In this document: positions 9,492 to 20,904 of the stretch, in pieces
Position numbering within the stretch: the stretch's first letter is position 1
Layout: the number at the start of each line of letters is the position of its first letter
NCBI RefSeq assembly: GCF_963576615.1
Contig: NC_088711.1
Span: 62,777,248-62,841,247, forward strand
Reading direction: 5' to 3'
DNA: 64,000 nucleotides
DNA from: Watersipora subatra
Lineage: Eukaryota; Bryozoa; Gymnolaemata; Cheilostomatida; Watersiporidae
Program-made: the position numbers and the translations under genes
The notes under the pieces: generated by a model
Seen by the model: the letters and a program-made list of their open reading frames with translations, nothing else
The model's database searches: none
Told to the model about the DNA's origin: nothing

Positions 9492-10868
9492 GTCGATGGC
9501 CATTTGACATTATCAAGCGCTGACAACCATGCAGTGGAAACAGAAATTCATCATCGGGATGTATCAGACACATACACCAATTTCGGATCAGTCTACATGG
9601 CTTTGAGTGAGTATGAAAAGGCAAAAGTGTATTTCACTAAAGCTTTGAAAGCTACAAGGGTCTATGGTGATATCGATCATCCCAACATAGCTGGCAATCT
9701 CAGTAACATTGGTTCAGCCCATCGCTTATTGGGTAACTATACACAGGCGCTGGAGTATGCTAACAAGGCACTGGCTGTGAATGAGGCTTTGTATGGCAAA
9801 GGCATCGATAATATCCATGTTGCTTTGAGTTATGCAGAAATTGGCAGGACATACAGTGACCTAGGTAATCACAGACTAGCCTTAGAATATTATATAAAGG
9901 CACTAAACATGCTGAAGACTGTATATGTACCAGTCCCTAATCATGCATCTATTGCTCGTGTCTACAATGACATTGGTGTAACTTACTGTCATCTAGGTAA
10001 CTATGAATTGGCATTAGAATACTACCAGAAGGCCTTAGATTTGAGACACCTGATGTATGGAAGAAACACCTGTCACGTAGACATTGCTACTAGCCACAAT
10101 TGCATTGGGATGTTACATCAGAACCAAGGAAAATTTACAATTGCCTTAGAAAGCCATACCAAAGCGCTCAACATGAGGAAAGATCTTTATGGAGAAGATA
10201 CTAACCATAAGGATGTTGCTACTAGTTACAATAATCTTGCTTCATTATACCGTTCTGTCGGTGACCACAAGCAATCATTAGAATACCACAAAAAAGCTCT
10301 TGTAATGAGAAAAGCTGTGTATGGTGAAGATGCCTGTCATATAGATATTGCTGGAAGCTACAACAACATTGGGTGTGTATGCTCTGATTTGACCAACTAC
10401 ACACAAGCTTTAGAATATCACTTCAAGTCATTGGCTATTTTGAAAGAGGTATATATGGAGAAAATCAACGGTGATATTGCTCGAGCTTACAACAATTTGG
10501 GTGTAGCGTACTCTTCTTTGGGTGACAACAAGCTAGCAATTGCTCATTTCATGAAAGCAATAACTATGTTGAGAGCTGTGTATGGAGAGAATAGCTGCCA
10601 TCCAGATTTCCCAGTTACCCACTCATCTATCGGTGAAGCATGCTATGCTCTAGGTGATTACAGATCAGCATTAGAGTATCACAAGAAGGCCTTACATGCC
10701 TACAAACAGGCAAATAGTGAGATCAGCTGTGCTGGTATTTTTATCGAGTATAAAAACATTGCCTTAGTATATTACTCTTTGGGTGACTATAAGTTGGCAC
10801 TTGAATATTATACCATGACATTCGAACATTCTAAGAAGAAACTAACAAATGACATTCAAAGAGAATAG
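9492..10868 (+). CDS. Gene 1 exon 3: ten-unit TPR domain (intact)
   Basis: Starts after the acceptor CTATAG and runs 458 codons to TAG. It consists almost entirely of ten TPR units of about 44 residues, with a pattern like DIAxSYNNIGxxYxxLGxY and then QALEYHxKALxMRKxVYGED. The Trp/Leu-Gly-Tyr-Ala-Phe-type spacing and the long loop are like kinesin light chain and nephrocystin-3 TPRs. These domains bind proteins or peptides. With exon 2 it gives a nucleotidyltransferase followed by a TPR receptor. This is the only intact exon 3 in the array. The stop is followed by a ~170 bp spacer and then a broken TPR duplicate. Confidence 0.82.
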   Translation, partial: VDGHLTLSSADNHAVETEIHHRDVSDTYTNFGSVYMALSEYEKAKVYFTKALKATRVYGDIDHPNIAGNLSNIGSAHRLLGNYTQALEYANKALAVNEALYGKGIDNIHVALSYAEIGRTYSDLGNHRLALEYYIKALNMLKTVYVPVPNHASIARVYNDIGVTYCHLGNYELALEYYQKALDLRHLMYGRNTCHVDIATSHNCIGMLHQNQGKFTIALESHTKALNMRKDLYGEDTNHKDVATSYNNLASLYRSVGDHKQSLEYHKKALVMRKAVYGEDACHIDIAGSYNNIGCVCSDLTNYTQALEYHFKSLAILKEVYMEKINGDIARAYNNLGVAYSSLGDNKLAIAHFMKAITMLRAVYGENSCHPDFPVTHSSIGEACYALGDYRSALEYHKKALHAYKQANSEISCAGIFIEYKNIALVYYSLGDYKLALEYYTMTFEHSKKKLTNDIQRE

Positions 10869-11035
10869 GTCTGAACAGGGTGAGGACAGAGTTTGAAGTT
10901 GTCTGCTTACTGATATGCATGGATATGTTATTCCTGTTTGTAATATGTTTGACAGGAACTTTCTTTTTTAATACAAACATGAATTCAGATTTATTTTTAT
11001 TACTCAGTCTTTCTATGTATTTTTAGTACATTTCA

Positions 11036-12079
11036 CAAATTGGTAGGACATACAGTGACCTAGGTGATCACAGACTAGCCTTAGAATATTTTACGAAGGA
11101 GCTAGACATGCTGAAGGCTGTATATGAGCCAGTCCCTACTCATGAATCTATTGCTGGTGCTACAACGACATTGGTCGAACTTACTGTCATCTAGGTAACT
11201 ATGAATTAGCATTGGAATACATCCAGAAGTCCTTAGATTTGAAACAACTTATGTACATATGAACAAAACACCAACCACATTTCCATTGCTATTAGCTACA
11301 ATTGCTTTGGGATGTTACATCAAAACCAAGGAAAGTTAACAATTGCCTTAGAAAGTTGTACCAAAGCGCTAAACATGAGGAAAGATCTTTTTGGAGAGGA
11401 CACTAACCATACTGATGTTGCTACTAGTTACAACAATCTTGCTTCACTATACCGCTCTGTCGGTGACCACAAGCAATCACTAGAATACCACAAAAAAGCT
11501 CTTGTAATGAGAAAAGCTGTATATGGTGAAGATGCCTGTCATATAGATATTGCTGGAAGCTACAACAACATTGGGTGTGTATGCTATGATTTGACCAACT
11601 ACACACAAGCTTTAGAATATCACTTCAAGTCATTGGCTATTTTGAAAGAGGTATATATGGAGAAAATCAACAGTGATATTGCTTGAGCTTACAACAATTT
11701 GGGTGTAGCGTACTCTTCTTTGGGTGACTACAAGCTCGCAAATGCTCATTTCATGAAAGCAATAACTATGTGGAGAGCTGTGTATGGAGAGAATAGCTAC
11801 CATCCAGATTTCCCTATTACCCACTCATCTATTGGTGAAGCATATTATGCTCTAGGTGATTACAGATCAGCAATAGAGTATCACAAGAAGGCCTTACATG
11901 CCTACAAACAGGCAAATAGTGAGATCAGTTGTTCTGGTATTTCTATCAAGTATAAAAACATTGCCTCAGCATATTACTCTTTGGGTGACTATAAGTTGGC
12001 ACTTGAATATTATACCATGTCATTCGAACATATTATGAATATTATGAAGAAACTAATTAATGACATTCAAAAAAATTAG
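11036..12079 (+). pseudogene. Second, degraded TPR block behind gene 1
   Basis: The sequence resumes inside TPR unit 3 (ATTGGTAGGACATACAGTGA) straight after copied 3'-flank sequence (TTTTTAGTACATT), so it is a partial tandem duplication of exon 3 units 3-10. It is broken: a frameshift near 11,160, TGA near 11,260 and TGA near 11,684. Two open pieces remain (11,312-11,686 and 11,699-12,079). It has no acceptor of its own at the junction. Unit 6 is almost identical to that of exon 3, pointing to recent origin or conversion. Confidence 0.8.
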
Positions 12080-12900
12080 CTCTGAACAGGGTAGAATGGT
12101 AGAGAATTTGGAGTTGTCTGTTTACTGGTATGAATGGGTTTATTACCATTGGTAATACGTTTGACAGAAGAATTATTCTTAAATACAAACATGAATTCAG
12201 ATTTATTTTTATTACTCAAACTTTCTACATATTTTTAGTACATTTTATATTCATCTTTACTCATTCTGGTATTCATGTTTATCAGTGAATAAACTTGATA
12301 ATCTTTTGTGGGAGTTGTCCTCTCCACTCATATTTCCTCTATATTTTCATCTTGAGAAATAAAAGTTTTTACATTTGGTTAATAATAATTATGTCTTTTG
12401 ACTGAGTTCAACTTGTCAGTGCTCTTGAATAGTAAAATATTTCAAACTCTGGAAACTGAGTATCCTTCAACTAAGAGCTATTCAAATATACCCTTAATTG
12501 TTCAAGACAAAGTTATGCAGTATTTGATGGTAGCCTGTCTTGACAAACTGTTGTTTTGTGGAGTTGTCCATCCATCGAGCGGGTGAGCAAAACAACAGTA
12601 TATAGCATGAGGGAAACTTTCTAGATCTATTTTTGTTATTAATGCAAAGAGAACATAAAGCATTGCAATTATAATAAATATAAATACTAATCAGTATTTA
12701 GCTGGTAAGTGAAATAAGAGTAAAAAGTAGATGACCAAAGAATCTTCCTTGCATTGTATCCATGCTACTAGGTTTATTTTATGTATTTTAAAAACACAAC
12801 ATTTAGAAATACATGAAATTATTAAAATATACAAAATAATTGCTGTTGGCATAGAGAAAATATTTCAAGCACCTATTTTAGTTCTTGCCCGTTACCACTA
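12080..12900 (+). other. 3' flank of unit 1 with two poly(A) signals
   Basis: Non-coding sequence shared with units 2 and 3. AATAAA occurs at 12,288-12,293 and at 12,358-12,363; the second is followed by a T-rich stretch and is conserved in all three units. The transcript of gene 1 could end here, after the broken TPR block. Nothing else is recognised. Confidence 0.45.
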
Positions 12901-13400
12901 CATCGCAGAAACCAAATGTACGAAAAACTTTATCATGATAGAGATCTTCACATGAATCTGCATCTACCAAATAGCATTACTCCTGATGAGGTAGAACACT
13001 ACTTGCCATCACCAGGAGGTCTAAGTAGTGTTCATAGGGTGCATCATAGGGTATCTACATACTTCAGCACACCAATGACCTTATACATGCCTTTTGAGTT
13101 TTGAGTGTTTGTGCTGTTTCTGAATTTTGATGTTAGTCTGTAGGGTGACACCCAGATATTTCATATCCTCCTTTCATTTCAAGGGTATATCTCTAAGTCT
13201 GTAGGTGGGATGCACAGTCCTGTTGCCAAATGCAATCGCATGTCATGTAGAGTTGTTGAAGAGTATATTTTACTTGGAGGACCAGTTATGTACAGCATTT
13301 ATGTTTGGCTGGAAGTTAGTAGCATCCTTAACAGAGTTTACTCAATGATATACTATACCATTTGCTATTGTATCAGAAATTGCAGAAATAGTACCTTGTC
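12900..13400 (-). mobile_element. LINE reverse-transcriptase relic, unit 1
   Basis: Read on the minus strand it gives a non-LTR RT thumb region: AxNFQPNINAVHNWSS, then FNNS..HAIAFGN and EDMKYLGVTLQTN, broken by stops and frame changes. Units 2 and 3 carry the same relic. In units 1 and 2 the segment that follows in unit 3 (LCRPLLEYADTV and onward) is missing. The family looks CR1/Jockey-like, but that is not certain. Confidence 0.6.
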
Positions 13401-13467
13401 AGCAAGTTTAAATAGCGTTTGTCCCAATTTATTTTGTTATCGTATAAGATACAGCATACATATAGCA

Positions 13468-13590
13468 AATTACAGCTGTACAACTCATGTACAGCTGTAT
13501 TTTGCTACATGCGTTTATCTCCGGAGTTTAGTCTGCTGTTTAGCTCCGGAGCAGGCTAAACTATTGGTCTACACAAGTCTGTGTAGACTT
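13468..13590. repeat. Cluster of inverted repeats, unit 1
   Basis: Three successive hairpins: TACAGCTGTACA with its complement 5 bp later; AGTTTAGTCTGCT against AGCAGGCTAAACT, enclosing CTCCGGAG boxes; and GTCTACACA against TGTGTAGAC. Unit 2 has the same cluster at about 28,000-28,125. In unit 3 the first part is replaced by 67-bp tandem repeats. Confidence 0.65.
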
Positions 13591-13599
13591 AGAGTATAG

Positions 13600-14512
13600 T
13601 GCAGAGTATTGCACTAGAGAGCATTTAGAGTATAGAGCAGTGGTGTGAGACCACTGCCAACAGTATCAAGTGTGCAACAGAGAAATGGTGCAAAATACAG
13701 CTGTTCCGATTCATTTCTAATGTCACAGTAAAAGAAAACACTTGTGAAGCACTAAAGGATGAATATATGATGACTGTTTTTATTGCTGGTCTTCTGATGT
13801 ATTAGGTGTCATGTTCATTGTAATATTGTGTATATCTCCGATGTTCAGGCATTTCTCCATTATGGCATCTGCTCTTGCTAATAATTCTATTCAATAATTT
13901 GATATACTGTTTCTCTATCGCGGTAAAATTCACTGCGATGTGTGATGGCGTGTTCTCTTTGTTGTAAAAACTAGGAGTATGCACGTGTTTTCACTGCAGT
14001 TGGAGCTTTGCAGTTTGTGTGTCTGTGTGGTTTAACGATAGCTACTGTAACAATTTCCAATAATCTCAAAGACTCAAGTCTCTGCTAGAAACACTCCATC
14101 CTCTATTAAGCATGACCATCTAATAAACAGATAGAATTGCTAATCTCAGGAAACGTTTGCAAGGAATGGTAAGCTATTCATTCACCATTGCAAATTATTC
14201 TGATAGTTGATTTTAGTAAACAATCTATTTATACAAAGAATAGAGTTCTGCATCATCTTCAGAGTTGTGTTCCACTTCACTGCAGGAGAATTATCTTTTC
14301 TTGCCTCAAACTAGTAAATAACATGCTGTAAATCTGCATATTTGTAAGTTATATAATGGTAGTCTATCAAATGATACAAATATATATTCATGAACACGTG
14401 ACATAAACGAACCATACTTATATTACATGCAGAAACAGAAAGTAACATTTTTAAAACAAAAATATTTCCATCGGTTGCTCGGATAGCTGTGTTCTAATTG
14501 TTGCTTTCGATG
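13600..14512. other. Intergenic sequence shared by all three units, with a conserved minus-strand frame
   Basis: No host gene is recognised. On the minus strand 13,802-13,984 encodes a 60-residue frame (start MHTPSFYNKENTPSHIAV). It recurs in unit 2 (28,312-28,515, 67 codons) and, with a stop, in unit 3 (about 46,110-46,330). It may be a relic of an unrecognised mobile element. The rest is AT-rich and featureless. Confidence 0.4.
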
Positions 14513-14723
14513 GAACAAACCATAGATATAGTAAACCCTAGATATGCGAATAATCAAAACAAGTGAGGCCTATAATTAGCATGACGCAACGTCATGGTGA
14601 TGTGCAACGCGAATCAGCTGATCTATTAACTCTTATTGACTTGGCACTAAAAACTGCTCAATTTTTCCATAGTTTGGGCATCTGAGACTGCATATTTTAT
14701 TGAAAATATGTAAAACTTATATA

Positions 14724-15817
14724 CAGTAAAACTTCAACTTACAAGTGCCCTTACGTACGAGAAACTTGAGGTACGAGCCAGCTTTTAAGCAAGTTTTAGC
14801 ACTAACATACGAGCCATGTTTGAGATACAAGCACATGAGTCAGTTGCCAAGTATGTCGGAGGTGTTTTATGAGAACAGCATCACTCTGTATTTTTCAACT
14901 GCTCAGATTATACTTTGTACCATTTTTTTTGTTCGCGATTTTCAGTGCAGAATTATGTGAATTAAAAGTACCATGCGTAGACCAAAAGTGTGCCAGTAAA
15001 AGGATAGATAATGCAAAGAAAAAGCGAATGATAACAATTGATATTAAACGGAAAATTATTGAAAAATATGCAAAATATGTATGCGTGATTGAGCTTACTC
15101 AACAATATTACAGAAATACATCTACAATTATCAAACACAAGGATTATATTCAAGGTATTTAGTTTGCAAAAGAACTAACCATAGTTTCTAAACGACGCAG
15201 CGATCTTCACGACCACTGATAGAGAGACTGCTCAGGCTTTGGATAAAAGACAAACAATGTCCTTAAAGGCAAATGTCCTTAGATAGGTTTCTCTTAAAAC
15301 GGCCGGCTGGTCGTGAGAGCGAAACAAAAGAAAAATTAGCTAACCAGCGAGAAACTTAAAACTATGAACGCTGAAGAAATTTTAATTATGTTAAGTTAAA
15401 GATTAAAGTTTGCTTTTATGTTCGTTTTTAAGTTTGTCTTTTAAGACTTGGATAAATTCCAAATTTATCAAAGTCAACTGTTGTAATGAAGGATAACTTA
15501 TCTCTCCCTCTCTGGCAAATGCTAGCGTTAGCTGCTATTGTATGTATTTAATTTTACATTTTAATTAATCACATTTCCTTGCATTATTTTTTATATGTTG
15601 CTTTTTGAAAGCATGTGGTAAGTTAGAACAATAACCAACATGTTCTTTCTGTTACAATATATTGTTTTGAGTGTTTTATTTGCATTTTTAGAGTATGGAA
15701 ACCAATCAATATATATTTAATTGTTCTATATATAAATAAATTCGCACCAACATGCGAGTAAATTGACATACGAGCTCAGTCTCTGAGTGCATTAAGCTTG
15801 TAAGTCGAAGTATGACT
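14724..15817 (+). mobile_element. Tigger/pogo element nested in the P element
   Basis: Inverted ends CAGTAAAACTTCAACTTACA and (complement of the right end) CAGTCATACTTCGACTTACA sit between TA dinucleotides at 14,722-14,723 and 15,818-15,819. This matches pogo/Tigger elements, which use TA targets and CAGTxxxxCTTCGACTTACG ends. It interrupts the P element and is therefore younger. Confidence 0.8.
14960..15162 (+). pseudogene. Tigger transposase N-terminal HTH remnant
   Basis: The frame ending at 15,162 contains KKRMITIDIKRKIIEKYAK followed by a V.ELTQQY..NTSTI.KHKD pattern. This matches the CENP-B/pogo N-terminal helix-turn-helix (K..xTI..K..II..YE.G..V..LA..Y.v..STI..I). It stops after this domain and no DDE domain remains in this element. 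Confidence 0.65.
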
Positions 15818-16112
15818 GTAATGACTTTGGATGAGAAAGGCAAGAATCTTACACACATGGTAATGAATAATACCAATGATTTAGAAGCTTCTATATCACT
15901 GATAATACAAAGAGTGACCAAATAGAAGTTAAACTCATAACAAACTGATGAATCAAACGAGATTTAGAAGCAGTTACGCTGGACCACTGTATTAAACACC
16001 CATTAGACATGACTGAAAATAACTAGACGAGATAGTTTTTGTCTAAGGTTGGTTGAACTAGATTCCTGCTTTGAGGCAGCATAGTGTATTCTGATTTTAG
16101 TATAACGATTTA

Positions 16113-16960
16113 CTATAGTTTTGAGTAGACTGTTGGCATGCACTGTACATGTAAAACCTTGATTGAGGTTATGTAATAAGACATATATGTTATTGTCTGT
16201 GATGTTGCTTGTTTGAAAGCTCTCTGTGTGATACCATAGCTCTCCATGTGTGAACGTAGGCACTTTTCTGCAACAATACATATTAGGCCTATCAATCTGG
16301 TCACTAATCCTCCTCTGTTTTTAACTGAGATTAGGGTTATGTCATCACTATTACTATTTCCCACTACTTCTACATCGGTCAAGAACTTGATACACTCATC
16401 ACATTTGAGTTAGAAAAAAAACCTCATCACCGAACTCCTCATCTTCACCTTCCTCAGCTTTTGTCTCTTCTTTCTTTTTCTTTCTAACCAGAGAATATAG
16501 CAGGAGTTGGCCAGTTTTTTCAGCCCTGCTCACATCAAGATCAGTACAGTTAGCATTGGGTCGGTGTGATATCTGCTTTTATGAGCAGTGCTCGAAGTGC
16601 AGATCTAAAGCACTGCACATCCGGGTTATTGTTATAGCCACCCTTAGATCGTATTGTGGAAAACAGAATCTCAATGTGATCCTGGTTGATCTTAAAGGTT
16701 AGGAGGTAGTTGATGTAAGGGTAGTTGCTGAAAAGATATTGAGCAATGCCATGTACAGATTTGGCTGCTGACTCAAAACCAATGACGAAATGATGATGAT
16801 TTTCTTATTATTTTCCACTAGCATCTTTCCGCTTGGTGTCTTTAATCGGCATAGATAGCTTATGATATTGTTGAGAACTTCTTGTTTTGAGTTGAAGTTC
16901 TGTCTTGTTATGGGCAATTGAGAAAATACCTGGGGTGTTGTGGTCTCTTCTGATGACATT
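16113..16960 (-). pseudogene. P-element/THAP9-type transposase C-terminal relic
   Basis: Minus-strand pieces match the C-terminal half of P transposases: YLLTFKINQDHIEILFSTI followed by RSKGGYNNNP and CFRSALRALL (about 16,560-16,720), upstream an SYLCRLKTPSGKML segment (about 16,830), and downstream VKNRGGLVTRLI..IVAEK (about 16,290). The QDHxExxF..IRS.GG.NNNP block is diagnostic. The pieces are in different frames with stops, so it is inactive. Confidence 0.78.
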
Positions 16961-17184
16961 TCACTAGGAATTTGGTCTTATTGTTACGTTTATGACTTAA
17001 AAACTAGCATGCCAAGCATGCTTCCATTACTAAACTTATTGCTCAATTGAAGGCTTTGATGCTGTGATGCACATCACTACGACGTAACGTCGTGAAAACA
17101 ACAGCCAATTATAGGCCTCACTTTTACTCCATTGTAATGATAGCTATTCGCCAATCTAGGGTTTACTATATCTATGGAACAAAC

Positions 17185-19030
17185 ATTCTCTAGTTGTCCA
17201 ATACTTTCCACAATATCTTTTGGCTTCAACTCTTCATCTGTACTGCTGAACTGGTCAATATTAGCATCCAAACAATTTTTTGGCAAAGCAGAACTTTCAT
17301 GCGCTGCCTTTATCATTAATGCAATGCGTAAAGGTTTTGCTCACAATAAACGTAACCTTTGGTCCAAAACTTGCAAACCAGTTTTTATATGCATGTACTT
17401 TGAAGTATCATGGCTGCGCTGAACAAGGAACTACTATTAGCCTGAGACAGTAATTATTTCTATAGCGTTGCTCTGAAAGTTCATTTACCATAGTAAATTT
17501 AAGCTGTTCAGTTATATACATGTATGTAGGCTACTTCGAAGTAGAAAGACTGTGTTAGACAGAGCTACCACTAGCCTGAGACTGTTATTAATTATTTCTA
17601 TGGTTTTGCTTTTTAAGTTTTAATCAAAAATATGAAAAGCTTTGGAATTATAATGAGAGAATTAATTGTTATTGATATATACGATTCATTATTAATACGA
17701 TTTTATGGACACTTTTCTACTGATCAGTTGATATTATGGGCTCGTAAAAATCAAATAATGTCAAAGTGGAGGTTGGAGCGTTAAATTAGAGGGTGGCGGC
17801 CTATTTTTCAACTCTTCTTTCAGGCTGGTGTCAATTGGAAATGGCGTTTAAATAGATGTTTTAGTGTATATATGTATATATAAATGTATGTATATATGTA
17901 GATATATATATTTTTTAATTATGTATACTGTATCGTGTATACACATAAATCTCAATGTTTGTCATTGGTTTATTTGTCTGTCAACTATGTATCCAGCGAT
18001 CAAAAAATTATTAATAGAAAATTGTTTCAAATTGGATTTGAACTGATGACATGCAAATTGCAAGTCTACAAACATGCATGTGTAACCATTAGGTTAAGCC
18101 GTTTTTATTATTCTGCACATCTTGTCTGTCCTTATCACGATTACACATGCTAAATATGTGTTAATATGCTCAGGAGTTCTGTGCACCGTGAGAGATCGTC
18201 ATGAGTAATCAGTATATGGGGAATTATCTATGTTATGGTCTTGAGTGGTGTAATGGTAGCATTCCAGTTCTGCAAGAAGGCATTTATACACTACAATATG
18301 GTGTTCAATTGGCTTTACTAAGGAATAAATTAGGCACATGCTTATTACACATGCCAACTTTTTATGGCTTCACACTTACACTGCAGCTATAGCGTCATGT
18401 GTGTAGCCATACCAGAAGAAACATGCCCATATATAAAGAAAGTGCTTTAACTATTGCAAGGCTATTGCAATCGGCATAGAGATGTAGCAGGCACTGTAGC
18501 CGGTACAGTACGAATTACGCAAAAATAAATACAGTGCACAGAAATAAACGCAGAACACAGAAATAAATGTGGCACACAGAAATAAAAGCAGTACACAGAA
18601 ATAAACAAAACATCTTAATTTAAGCTTTAGAATGGTAAAATGTATATGTTGATGAAAATAAATTTTTGTGGAAAAACTTTGTGTTGCCTTTTGCCGGTAT
18701 TTGGTCAAGCCACATTTGATGTGCAGGTGTTATTGCACCTATTGCTTCAATGACATCTGGAATTACAGGTGCTATCACACGCCAGCACTTTTTAAGCTCC
18801 TCTCCAATTTGGAGATGCATCTCCACTTTTTCCTTTTCTTTGCTGGCTATGTTGTAGTTATTGGGTACTGCTATATCTACATGTATTATAATAGTTCTCT
18901 TGTTCTATTTGTCTATCACTACAATTTCTGGCTGGTTTGATTTTACATATTAAAATATAGATGACTAGTTTGAGGTGCCATATTATATCACATCTTACCC
19001 AAGGTTACGGTGACTCCTAAGTAGACATAA
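17185..19030. other. Intergenic sequence of unit 1
   Basis: Mostly non-coding and homologous to 29,046-30,300. The first 130 bp, read on the minus strand, give a short frame (HESSALPKNCLDANI..KDIVESIGQLE) also present at 29,046-29,190 with one stop. The P element split this relic. A tRNA-like head is annotated separately. Nothing else is recognised. Confidence 0.35.
18034..18101 (-). repeat. tRNA-derived SINE-like head, unit 1
   Basis: On the minus strand GGCTTAACCTAATGGTTACA resembles an A box and, about 45 bp later, AGTTCAAATCC resembles a B box. The spacing and the ends suit a tRNA-like RNA polymerase III promoter, but the arms are too degraded for a working tRNA. The unit 2 copy is at 29,914-29,982. 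Confidence 0.5.
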
Positions 19031-19185
19031 ATTTGTTTAATTGTTTGCCAGAGGTCGAGTGTTACATCTATTATCAAACATATTTAATTATTTTCCTGAT
19101 GTTGAGTATTACATCTATTATCAAATATATTGAAGTATTTACCTAATGTCGGGTGTTACGCCTGTTATCAAACAGATAACGCTCC
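19030..19185. repeat. 47-bp tandem repeats upstream of gene 2
   Basis: Three units with GAGTGTTACATCTATTATCA-like cores at 19,057, 19,104 and 19,151. The equivalent array upstream of gene 3 lies at 30,305-30,462. Both end about 100 bp before a TATA-like box, so they may sit in the promoter region. Confidence 0.65.
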
Positions 19186-19261
19186 CTAAAAGTGTCAATC
19201 TGTATTAAGTAGGAAAGATTAACTAACACCTGTTGAACTAGTGAGGGTTGCAGCCACCATT

Positions 19262-19267
19262 TATATA
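19262..19267 (+). promoter_or_regulatory. Possible TATA box of gene 2
   Basis: TATATA lies 95 bp upstream of the proposed ATG at 19,357. The same spacing (92 bp) is kept before gene 3 (30,548-30,553). AT-rich DNA gives such motifs by chance, so support comes mainly from conservation of position. Confidence 0.3.
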
Positions 19268-19356
19268 CACGATCCAAAGGTATCTTGCGCAATTATACTT
19301 TTGACAGGAAAATCCAGAGAACACAAAGAAATCATAGTTTAGCATATGAAAGCAGA

Positions 19357-19446
19357 ATGGCTTGTGAGCTGTACCAACTAGACAAGCTAGCTAGAGAATA
19401 CAAAGTGAAAGCTGAGACCTCTGGATTCTGGAGGCATTATCTGCAG
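19357..19446 (+). CDS. Gene 2 exon 1 (first coding exon, 30 codons)
   Basis: ATG in a strong context (AGCAGAATGG: A at -3, G at +4) opens a frame starting MACELYQLDKLAREY and ending FWRHYLQ at a CTGCAG|GTATCA donor. It joins in phase 0 to the exon at 20,905 (AHGLANY). The copy before gene 3 has the same length, frame and splice site. The frame is also open upstream of the ATG; in unit 3 an AG at the equivalent place could be an acceptor, so an earlier exon is possible. The peptide looks helical and charged; no domain is recognised. Confidence 0.6.
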
Positions 19447-19868
19447 GTATCACTCCTGAACATGTTACTGTAATTACTCAAGAGTTACTTGGCACCTGCA
19501 GCTAATCAAAAGGGAGTTGAGTAGATGGCAGAATTAATGATTAAGACAAGTGATGGCATGAATATTACATTTATTAGCTATTATGGATATTGCTAGTGTT
19601 GCAGTCTATATGCGCATCACTTGAGTATCAAATAGAGTCAGTACATGCTTTATTTCAACATCACCTTCTCTCTATCAAACTCACCAGTCATTGGTTGTGG
19701 TGCTGTATCTGTCCAACTTGTATATATTTTATCAGCTTATTGAGTTTTGTTTTTACAAACATTGATTTTGCACAAAATTTACTCCTAATCATTAAAATTA
19801 GAATAGACGTAACTTCATCCTTTTTAGTACAATTGTTGAAAATCAACTTGACAGCATTTCAAAATATA

Positions 19869-20625
19869 TTGCAGCTATACCTCAACATATACACCTCAGC
19901 AGTTATACCTTGACAAATATAGGACCGATCTCGTCTTTCTATTCCTTTGTATCTCAAATCAATTTTTCCTATATAAAATAACTAAATACAAATTAATTGG
20001 TTCATATTGACTGCAAAACTACGTAAAAACAGGATATTATGACAGAACAACATGTTTTTAATTACTCTAATTCACCACCTACACTCACAAAGTAACAAAT
20101 ACCTATATAGAGGTTATGATCTGAAATAGAATGTTGCATTATTATGTACAGTACTGTGTGGTGCTTTTACCGTCGAGATAGACGATAGTGACTAATTGGG
20201 GTGTGAAAGATACTTAAAGGCAACACATTTGGTAAGCTACACTTTTGTGACGCTAACATAACATAAAATTTAAATTTAGCTCAAATGAATTTAGCTTACT
20301 GAGCAAACACTTGCAAATAAGCTTTAATCTTACAATAAACCTAATTATAGTTTTGTCTCCATTTTCATTTTTTGGCACTTTATGAATTGCTTTCACCTTT
20401 TCTTTTGGCCAGTCTTTTAACAAAAATTTCAAACTGTTTCAATGAGAAAGACCGAGCGATGCTGTTCTTGTAAAGGACCTCTCACATACTCTACTAGATC
20501 TGTCTCGTATGCTCATATCTCAAATTTGTTTTGTATCTCAAAGTTAAAATTTGCTCGGAATCTTTTTCGTATCTCAAATTTCTCATCTGTTGGGATACTC
20601 GTATGTCGAGGTATGATTGTATAGG
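19869..20625. mobile_element. Pogo/Tigger-like non-autonomous element in intron 1 of gene 2
   Basis: The left end has CAGCTATACCTCAACATATA; the right end, read on the minus strand, has CAATCATACCTCGACATACG. Repeated GTATCTCAAA motifs lie inside the right end. There is no coding capacity. The same element lies in intron 1 of gene 3 (31,159-31,865), so it was there before duplication. Boundaries are approximate. Confidence 0.55.
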
Positions 20626-20904
20626 AATTCAATCATCTACTCTCATTCTTTAGCATAGATTTTTACATTTTTTTCTTGTTTACCACTATTAAAGGTTCGT
20701 GAAACTTGAACATGTGCTTAATATACATATATCATATTTTAAAGCCTACAAAATTATTTATGAAAGTCAATACTACAATCTTTTCTGCCACTAATGGGTA
20801 ATTTAATTCAACTGTTTCAAGTGAGTATTACTTTAATAGCCTCTTGTAATTAAATGGCTGTCATCCTATCCACACAATATTGGATTTATATGTCTACCGT
20901 TTAG

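Larger units (their letters stand above)
14521..17176 (-). mobile_element. P-superfamily DNA transposon, inserted only in unit 1
   Basis: The ends are inverted repeats: CATAGATATAGTAAACCCTA at the left and its complement at the right. A further degenerate match (AGTGAGGCCTATAATT and a GACG.AACGTC box) lies inside. The 8-bp duplication GAACAAAC flanks it (14,513-14,520 and 17,177-17,184). Unit 2 shows the uninterrupted site near 29,045. The 8-bp duplication, the CA start and the transposase relic fit the P superfamily. A Tigger element sits inside its left half. Confidence 0.85.

Noticed and set aside
12398..12955. Short plus-strand frames behind unit 1
   Set aside because: They are not kept open in the homologous parts of units 2 and 3 and have no motif.
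13210..13599. 129-codon plus-strand frame (and its counterpart at 27,742-28,062)
   Set aside because: It is antisense to the LINE reverse-transcriptase relic, which has recognisable motifs on the other strand.
18233..18300. Possible tRNA (TGGTGTAATGGTAGCAT)
   Set aside because: The A-box-like sequence has no B box or foldable arms downstream, and the region is changed in unit 2.
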